A DNA stretch of 11,070 nt. Origin: Lysobacteraceae bacterium (GTDB taxonomy: Bacteria > Pseudomonadota > Gammaproteobacteria > Xanthomonadales > Wenzhouxiangellaceae). Position 1 is the stretch's first letter. Every line of letters starts with the position of its first letter. The stretch spans positions 1 through 11,070 of the forward strand of contig JAIVHD010000296.1 of NCBI GenBank assembly GCA_020201235.1, in the 5' to 3' direction. Both the position numbers and the translations under genes were made by a program. The notes beneath the pieces are model-generated. The model made no database searches and was not told where the DNA came from. It worked only from the letters and a program-made list of their open reading frames with translations. This document shows, one piece after another, positions 6,893-11,070 of this stretch.

Positions 6893-7707
6893 ATGAACGC
6901 TCCGGGAGCTCCCTTGCCAGGCCAAAATCGAGCGCTGAACGAAACCATCCGCCAGTCTGTCGCCAACGGGCGCATTCTGGTCATGGGCATCGTGAACGTG
7001 ACACCGGATTCGTTCTCCGAGGCGCCGACATCCTCGACGTCGGTGGAGAATCGACCCGCCCGGGTGCCGATCCGGTCGATGTCGAGGCCGAGATCGGGCG
7101 CGTGGTACCGGTCATCAAGGCCATCCGGGCCGAGCTGGATGTGCCGGTCTCCATCGACACCATGAAGGCCGATGTCATGCGCGCAGCGGTCACAGCCGGT
7201 GCCGGGATGATCAACGACGTCAACGGACTGCGCGACCCGGATGCACTTGGCGCTGCCGCCGAACTGGGCGTGCACGTATGCATCATGCACATGCAGGGCC
7301 AGCCGCGCACGATGCAGCAGAACCCGCAGTATTCTGACGTGGTCGAGGATCTGCTGGTGTTTTTCCGCGAGCGGGTCGCGGCCTGCCTCAAGGCCGGCAT
7401 TGCCGAACACCACCTGGTACTGGACCCCGGCTTCGGCTTTGGCAAGTCGCTGGAACACAACCTGGACCTGCTGGCCCGGTTCGGCCGATTGCGCGAATTT
7501 GGGTTACCGTTGCTGGCCGGGCTTTCGAGGAAATCCATGCTCGGGAAGATCACCGGGCGCGAAGATGCCGATCAGCGCGTTGCCGCATCGCTGGCCGGGG
7601 CGGTGCTGGCCGCAGAACGCGGCGCCAATATTCTGCGCGTGCATGATGTGGCCGAGACCGTCGATGCGGTGAAGGTGATTCATGCGTTGCGCGGCGTGAC
7701 ATCGTAG
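6893..7707 (+). pseudogene. folP: Dihydropteroate synthase, broken by an internal deletion and frameshift at about 7019
   Basis: DHPS joins p-aminobenzoate to a pterin diphosphate in folate synthesis. The first part (6893-7018) encodes ...ILVMGIVNVTPDSFS, the classic loop-1 motif, in one frame. From 7021 the next frame continues with GADILDVGGESTRPGA (loop 2). The remaining motifs follow intact: VSIDTMK, GMINDVNGLRDP, VCIMHMQGQPRTM, LDPGFGFGKSLEHN, GLSRKSMLG and ILRVHDVAET. Family members have about 20 residues between SFSD and GADI. Here only two bases (GA) remain, so roughly 61 bp are missing and the frame is lost. The usual glmM neighbour is absent, so this might be a second or relocated copy. 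ATG 6893 is the assumed start; ATG 6872 and TTG 6914 (after GGGAG) are alternatives. The C-terminal frame alone is open from 6838 to 7707. Confidence 0.85.
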
Positions 7708-7723
7708 GTCAGCACGGCCTGCC
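7704..7723 (+). repeat. Degenerate GTAG-headed palindrome overlapping the folP stop codon
   Basis: GTAGGTCAG, a six-base spacer CACGGC, then CTGCC gives a short imperfect stem with one bulged T. Head and loop length match the intact copies downstream. The TAG stop of folP (7705-7707) lies within the head. This is a weak member and could be chance. Confidence 0.3.
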
Positions 7724-7732
7724 CCCATCCTG

Positions 7733-7758
7733 TCCTTCCCCCGCACGCAGGGGAAGGA
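7733..7758. repeat. 9-bp perfect hairpin downstream of folP
   Basis: TCCTTCCCC (7733-7741) pairs with GGGGAAGGA (7750-7758) around an 8-base loop. It lies 25 bases past the folP stop. No T tract follows in either direction, so it is more likely an intergenic repeat or mRNA-stabilising structure than a standard terminator. Confidence 0.45.
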
Positions 7759-7765
7759 ACCCCTT

Positions 7766-7945
7766 GCCCGCATTATTCATGAAGCCGACGACTGCGGCAC
7801 CACCCGGCCCTGCATCTGCGGCGTTTCGCTCGGTCCCGAATCCTCGACGTACTGTCGAGTACGCCTGCGGTCCGCTCGGTCGCAAAACACCCCGGCTACA
7901 GGGCCTGGCGTCGCCTCGCGACGTCGGTTCATGAATAATGCGGGC
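7766..7945. mobile_element. About 180-bp element bounded by 24-25-bp inverted repeats (MITE-like, no coding capacity)
   Basis: The left arm 7766-7783 (GCCCGCATTATTCATGAA) is perfectly complementary to 7928-7945. The match continues inward by six bases (CCGACG at 7785-7790 with CGTCGG at 7922-7927) after one bulged base. Inside are a small palindrome CTCGAC-gtact-GTCGAG (7843-7859) and a direct repeat CGCTCGGTC at 7827-7835 and 7873-7881. There is no significant ORF and no transposase. No clear target-site duplication is seen at the edges (CCTT before, TAGA after). It could be a miniature transposable element, or an intergenic repeat forming a long RNA hairpin. Confidence 0.5.
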
Positions 7946-7981
7946 TAGATCGAGCTCGTAGAATCAAATTCCGAAAATCCC

Positions 7982-8005
7982 GTCGGGGACGTCGCCCCGA
8001 CCTAC
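7982..8005 (-). repeat. GTAG-headed REP-like palindrome (copy 3)
   Basis: Minus strand: head GTAG, GTCGGGG, loop CGACGT, CCCCGAC. The stem is a perfect 7 bp. The head-plus-palindrome form is that of REP sequences mobilised by RAYT (TnpA_REP) transposases in gammaproteobacteria. No RAYT gene is visible here. Confidence 0.7.
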
Positions 8006-8033
8006 GGCGTCCAGGCACCGTGCGCGGTCTTGC

Positions 8034-8057
8034 GTAGGTCGGCCCGGCGTGGCCGAC
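8034..8057 (+). repeat. GTAG-headed REP-like palindrome (copy 4)
   Basis: Plus strand: head GTAG, GTCGGCC, loop CGGCGT, GGCCGAC, a perfect 7-bp stem. It is head to head with copy 3 across 28 bases and tail to tail with copy 5 across 20 bases. The two inner stem pairs differ from its neighbours in a compensating way, which keeps the palindrome. Confidence 0.7.
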
Positions 8058-8077
8058 GCGATGTTCGGGTTCATGGT

Positions 8078-8101
8078 GTCGGGGACGGTGCCCCGACCTA
8101 C
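8078..8101 (-). repeat. GTAG-headed REP-like palindrome (copy 5), overlapping the ETF-QO stop codon
   Basis: Minus strand: head GTAG, GTCGGGG, loop CACCGT, CCCCGAC. It differs from copy 3 only in the loop. The TAG of its head (8098-8100) is the stop codon of the ETF-QO reading frame, so the repeat begins at the very end of that gene. Confidence 0.7.
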
Positions 8102-9540
8102 AGGTTGATGTAATTCGGCCCGGAACCGCCTTCGGGGGTGACCCATTCGATGACCTGGTAGGGGTCGGCGATATCGCAGGTCTTGCAGTGCACGCAGTTG
8201 GCCGCGTTGACCTGGATGCGCTTGCCGCCCTCGTCCTCGACCTTTTCGTAGACGCTGGCCGGACAGAAGCGCGTGCACGGATTGCCGTACTCTTCTTCGC
8301 AGCGGGTAAAGCAGACATCGGGCTCAACGATCTTGAGATGGATCGGCTGGTTCTCGTCGTGCTCGGTCGAGGCGAAGTACACCGAGGCCAGGCGGTCGCG
8401 CGGCGGCAGGTCGCGGTCGACGAACTCATAGTCGAACCGGTGTCCGTTGCGCTTGCGATACTGCTGGTAATCGGCATGATTGGAAAGCGTTCGCGGAAGC
8501 TTTCCCGCGGTCGCCGTTTCGATGCCGGCGGTAATGATGCCGCGCCACAGACCCTTGTGAAAGCCGGGTCGGATATTGCGGACCTTTTTCAGCTCGGCCA
8601 TGATGTCGGAATTGCGCAGGCGAGCGTCGAAACCCTGGCTCGATTTGCTCTCGACGATCTGTTCGGCCGCCAGCATGCCCGACTTCATGGCCTGGTGGGT
8701 GCCCTTGATCTTGGGCACGTTGAGCAGCCCGGCCGAATCGCCGATCAGGATCGCACCGGGCATTTCCACCTTGGGCAGCGACTGATAGCCGCCCTCGACG
8801 ATCGCCCGGGCCCCGGCCGACAGGATTTCACCACCCTCGAGCAACTCGCGCATCATCGGATGGTGCTTGAACTGCTGAAATGCCTCGAACGGCGAGAAAT
8901 CCGGATCTTTGTAATCCAGCGCGCAGACGAAACCGACCGCCACGCGGTCTTTATCCATGTGGTAGACGAAGCTGCCGCCATAGATCTCGCTGGGCAACGG
9001 CCAGCCGATGGTGTGCTGGATGTGACCCGGCTTGACGCGGCCCGCGGGCAGCTTCCAGAGTTCCTTCATGCCGATGCCGTAGGTCTGGGGATCGGCGTCC
9101 GCAGCCAGGTCGTACTTCTTGATCGCACGCTTGGTCAGATGGCCGCGCGCGCCCTCGCCCAGCACCGTGATCGGGGCCCGGATCTCGATGCCCTGAACGT
9201 AGTTATCCTTTTCCTTGCCTTCGCGATCGACGCCCATGTCACCGATGATCACGCCCTGCACCGCGCCGTCGTCGTCGTACGAAAGATCGGCCGCGGCGAA
9301 GCCGGGAAAAAGGTCCACGCCCAGTGCCTCGGCCTTGGGCGCCAGCCAGGCGCACATCGCACCCAGCGAGACGATGAAGTTGCCGTGGTTCTTCTGCTGC
9401 GGCGGGGTCGGCAGCTTGCGCGAGCCGGTCTTGCTCAACGACACGAAATCGTCGCTGGTTGCCGGCACACAGATCGGCGGCGGATCGTCGCGCCAGCCCT
9501 CGACCAGGCGGTCCAGCGGCTCGGGCTCAGTATACCCGGC
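8098..9540 (-). pseudogene. Electron transfer flavoprotein-ubiquinone oxidoreductase lacking its N-terminal FAD-binding segment
   Basis: ETF-QO takes electrons from ETF and reduces ubiquinone at the inner membrane. From 9537 downward the frame reads EPEPLDRLVEGWRDDPPPIC, then KLPTPPQQKNHGNFIVSLG, GDMGVDREGK, GEGARGHLTKR and GDSAGLLNVPKIKGTHQAMK. The C-terminal 4Fe-4S domain has cysteines in CTRFCPASVYE and NCVHCKTCD, ending GGSGPNYINL. Family members are about 540-550 residues. Here the frame is closed by TAA at 9541-9543, leaving about 480 codons. The start region with the GxGxxG dinucleotide fold and EKG...GAHILSG motif is absent in all frames. The only in-frame start codon is GTG 9468 (456 residues), without a ribosome-binding site. 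The product, if made, should not bind FAD normally. Deletion is inferred; an assembly fault is the alternative. Confidence 0.85.
9529..9534 (-). promoter_or_regulatory. Candidate -10 element (TATACT) next to the ETF-QO truncation point
   Basis: On the minus strand TATACT follows an AT-rich stretch (about 9541-9553) and points into the truncated ETF-QO frame, within a few bases of where homology begins. No good -35 is seen. It may be the original ETF-QO promoter, brought against the gene body by the deletion. Confidence 0.3.
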
Positions 9541-9599
9541 TTATTCTTTATCCCTGCTCGGCGAGACGCGCTCGGGGGCTCCAGCCGGGGTGCTGCACG

Positions 9600-9635
9600 A
9601 CCGGGTGCGGCGCAGGCGTGCGCGCCGGTCCCGGT
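9600..9635. repeat. Two-part GC-rich hairpin in the ETF-QO/ubiE intergenic region
   Basis: ACCGGG (9600-9605) pairs with CCCGGT (9630-9635), and inside it CGGCGC (9608-9613) pairs with GCGCCG (9622-9627), separated by a 2x2 internal loop. The hairpin loop is 8 bases. No T tract follows. Function unknown; it may be a remnant of the deleted ETF-QO 5' region. Confidence 0.35.
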
Positions 9636-9712
9636 GAGCACGCACGACTGAACGAAACGCCCCGGACAGGGGCTGACGGTGTCGCAGCCGCCAGGATGGT
9701 CAATACCGCGCG

Positions 9713-9742
9713 TTGACGACTCGCGAGCCCGATCTGGGTTAA
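9713..9742 (+). promoter_or_regulatory. Candidate ubiE promoter (-35 TTGACG)
   Basis: TTGACG at 9713-9718 is one base from the sigma-70 -35 consensus. At an 18-base spacing lies GGTTAA (9737-9742), a poor -10. The position, about 20 bases before the proposed ubiE start, is reasonable but implies a very short leader. Confidence 0.3.
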
Positions 9743-9761
9743 CCTTACAGCTTGGAGTTTT

Positions 9762-10520
9762 TTGCAACGAGCGAGTGATTTTTCCGTGACGGATTTTGGC
9801 TTTCGCGAGGTAGCGCCGGAAGATAAAACCCGGCTTGTCGGTCAGGTTTTCAGTTCGGTCGCCAATCGCTACGATTTGATGAACGATTTGATGTCGGTTG
9901 GCATTCACCGGTTCTGGAAACGCTATTACGTCTCAGGCTGTGTCATCCGACCGGGTCAGAGCGTGCTCGATTTGGCCGGCGGCACCGGCGACATCGCCGA
10001 TCTGGCGCGTGCCAAAGTGACTCCGCGGGGTCGCGTCCTGGTCGCCGATATCAACCGCGAAATGCTCGAAGCCGGCCGACGGCGGATGGACGATCGTGGC
10101 TCGGTCGCCGGGCTCGAATGGCTGCAGGTCAACGGCGAAGCGCTGCCGTTCAGGGACCGTCAATTCGACCATGTGACCATCGCCTTCGGCTTGCGCAACA
10201 TCACCGACAAGCAGCGCGCGCTGAAAGAAATGCACCGGGTGCTGAAACCCGGCGGGCGCGTGCACATCCTGGAATTTTCACACGTTTCACCGCAGCCACT
10301 CAGTCGCGTCTACGACCTCTGGTCGTTCCAGGTTCTGCCGCGTCTGGGTGAGGTCATCGCCAACGATCGTGAAAGCTATCAGTACCTGGCCGAATCGATT
10401 CGCCGCTTTCCGGACCAGGCCGCGCTCGCCTCGATGCTCGAACAGGCCGGCTTCGAGCGGGTTGATTTCGAGAATCTTTCGGCCGGCATTGCCGCCATTC
10501 ATCGCGGCGTCCGGGTCTGA
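9762..10520 (+). CDS. ubiE: Ubiquinone/menaquinone biosynthesis C-methyltransferase UbiE
   Basis: This SAM-dependent methyltransferase adds the C-methyl group to the benzoquinol ring during ubiquinone synthesis (and to demethylmenaquinol where menaquinone is made). The 252-residue frame has FGF near the start (12-14), ANRYDLMNDLMSVGIHRFWK (34-53), SAM motif VLDLAGGTGD (68-77), ADINREML (95-102), AFGLRNITD (141-149), HRVLKPGGR (158-166) and a normal C terminus (GIAAIHRGVRV). TTG 9762 is chosen because it gives the E. coli-like length and has GGAG four bases upstream. GTG 9786 would give 244 residues beginning MTDFGF and is a real alternative. Its stop overlaps the ubiJ start (TGATG), indicating co-translation. 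Confidence 0.94.
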   Translation: MQRASDFSVTDFGFREVAPEDKTRLVGQVFSSVANRYDLMNDLMSVGIHRFWKRYYVSGCVIRPGQSVLDLAGGTGDIADLARAKVTPRGRVLVADINREMLEAGRRRMDDRGSVAGLEWLQVNGEALPFRDRQFDHVTIAFGLRNITDKQRALKEMHRVLKPGGRVHILEFSHVSPQPLSRVYDLWSFQVLPRLGEVIANDRESYQYLAESIRRFPDQAALASMLEQAGFERVDFENLSAGIAAIHRGVRV

Positions 10521-11070
10521 TGGGTCGCTACCTGACCCCGCTGCCCGGTCTCGTGGCCCAGGCGATTGAATTTGTCGTCAACCGTGCCGCAGCCTTGGAT
10601 GAACAGGCCGATGAAGCCCTCAAACCGCTCGAAAATCGCTGGCTGAAGTTCGAATTTCAGGGGCCCGAAATCGAGCTGTGGCTTAGCGCCGTTGATGGCC
10701 GCATGCAGGTTCTGGCCGAGGCCAGGGACGATCGCACAGCAGCCGACACCACGATCTCCGGAACGCCCGGCGCGCTGCTGGCCATGGCACTGCCCGATCT
10801 GGATGGGCCCGGCGGCGTGCGTATCGAGGGTGATGCGCGCCTGGCGCAAAAATTCCAGCAGGCGATCAAGTCCATCAACCCGGACATCGAACGCGGTTTG
10901 AGCGCCTATTTCGGCGAGTTGATCGGCCCTCAGATCTATCGAATCGTGATCGAGGCCACTGAACTTGGACGACGCTCGTCTCGCGTTGGCGGCGATCAAT
11001 TGCTGCACTGGCTGAAAAACGAAAGCAGACTACTGCCGGCATCCATGGAATGGAAGGATTTCAGCGACGG
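10520..11070 (+). CDS. ubiJ: Ubiquinone biosynthesis accessory factor UbiJ (SCP2 domain), 3'-truncated by the window edge
   Basis: The frame opens at ATG 10520, overlapping the ubiE stop by one base, and remains open for 183 codons to the right edge. UbiJ proteins have an N-terminal SCP2-type lipid-binding domain. They help organise the soluble complex of ubiquinone-modifying enzymes and hold hydrophobic intermediates. The visible residues fit: a helical start (VAQAIEFVVNRAAALDEQ), a beta-rich middle with LWLSAVDGRMQVLAEA, then TISGTPGALLAMALPD and GVRIEGDARLAQKFQQAI, followed by a helical tail (LSAYFGELIGPQIYRIV). Placement directly after ubiE is the standard ubiE-ubiJ-ubiB order, so ubiB is expected beyond the window. 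Only a few residues should be missing from the end. Confidence 0.85.
   Translation, partial: MGRYLTPLPGLVAQAIEFVVNRAAALDEQADEALKPLENRWLKFEFQGPEIELWLSAVDGRMQVLAEARDDRTAADTTISGTPGALLAMALPDLDGPGGVRIEGDARLAQKFQQAIKSINPDIERGLSAYFGELIGPQIYRIVIEATELGRRSSRVGGDQLLHWLKNESRLLPASMEWKDFSD

Noticed and set aside
7010..7030. Programmed ribosomal frameshifting in folP
   Set aside because: There is no slippery sequence or downstream structure at the site, and a frameshift would not restore the ~20 missing residues.
6838..7707. A 289-residue folP beginning at 6838 in the downstream frame
   Set aside because: Its first ~60 residues have no DHPS character, while the true N-terminal motif is in the neighbouring frame.
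6758..8101. CRISPR array made by the repeated palindromes
   Set aside because: The repeats alternate in orientation, are self-complementary with variable loops, are few and unevenly spaced, and no cas gene is present; REP-like elements fit better.
8188..9651. 487-residue plus-strand open frame opposite ETF-QO
   Set aside because: It is the antisense shadow of a high-GC coding gene. Its composition (many Asp/His/Arg/Leu repeats) and lack of motifs or ribosome-binding site contrast with the clear ETF-QO motifs on the other strand.
9435..9908. 157-residue minus-strand frame covering the ETF-QO 5' area and the ubiE start
   Set aside because: It overlaps ubiE antisense and ETF-QO out of frame and shows no ETF-QO N-terminal motifs, so it does not supply the missing part.
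10499..11008. 169-residue minus-strand frame opposite ubiJ
   Set aside because: ubiJ on the plus strand overlaps the ubiE stop and has the SCP2-type pattern; the minus frame is its shadow.

Overview
This is a high-GC chromosomal segment, most likely from a gammaproteobacterium. The ubiE-ubiJ pair, the ETF sequences and GTAG-headed palindromic repeats together suggest something near the Xanthomonadales/Chromatiales. That placement rests on gene content and wording only. No plasmid, phage or IS transposase gene is visible, and there is no tRNA, rRNA or CRISPR array.

Layout: (1) 1-2545, plus strand: the tail of a phosphonate/phosphate-type binding protein (phnD-like), then phnC (ATPase) and two non-identical permeases, phnE1 and phnE2, as a tightly overlapping ABC-importer operon. 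(2) 2738-4666, minus strand, convergent: a membrane-anchored HAMP/GAF-like/HD-GYP protein, a probable c-di-GMP phosphodiesterase. (3) 4985-6672, minus strand: etfB-etfA, the electron transfer flavoprotein. (4) 6893-7707, plus strand: folP (dihydropteroate synthase), whose two halves are in different frames because about 61 bp are missing. (5) 7708-8097: a 390-bp intergenic stretch filled with repeats: a hairpin, an inverted-repeat-bounded element of about 180 bp, and three GTAG-type REP-like palindromes. (6) 8098-9540, minus strand: ETF-ubiquinone oxidoreductase lacking its N-terminal FAD-binding segment. (7) 9762-11070, plus strand: ubiE and the start of ubiJ, ubiquinone biosynthesis, running off the edge.

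Functionally, regions 3, 6 and 7 belong together. ETF collects electrons from acyl-CoA and other dehydrogenases, ETF-QO passes them to ubiquinone, and UbiE/UbiJ help make that ubiquinone. The Phn importer and the HD-GYP protein are separate modules.

The most notable feature is that three otherwise well-conserved genes carry deletion-like scars: phnE2 (about 57 bp, in frame), folP (about 61 bp, frame-breaking) and ETF-QO (its first 65-80 codons). The last two flank a repeat-rich island, and both of their TAG stop codons sit inside a GTAGGTC repeat head. The cause may be real gene decay or an assembly problem, and the sequence alone cannot decide. I did not find convincing evidence of a wholly new multi-gene system.
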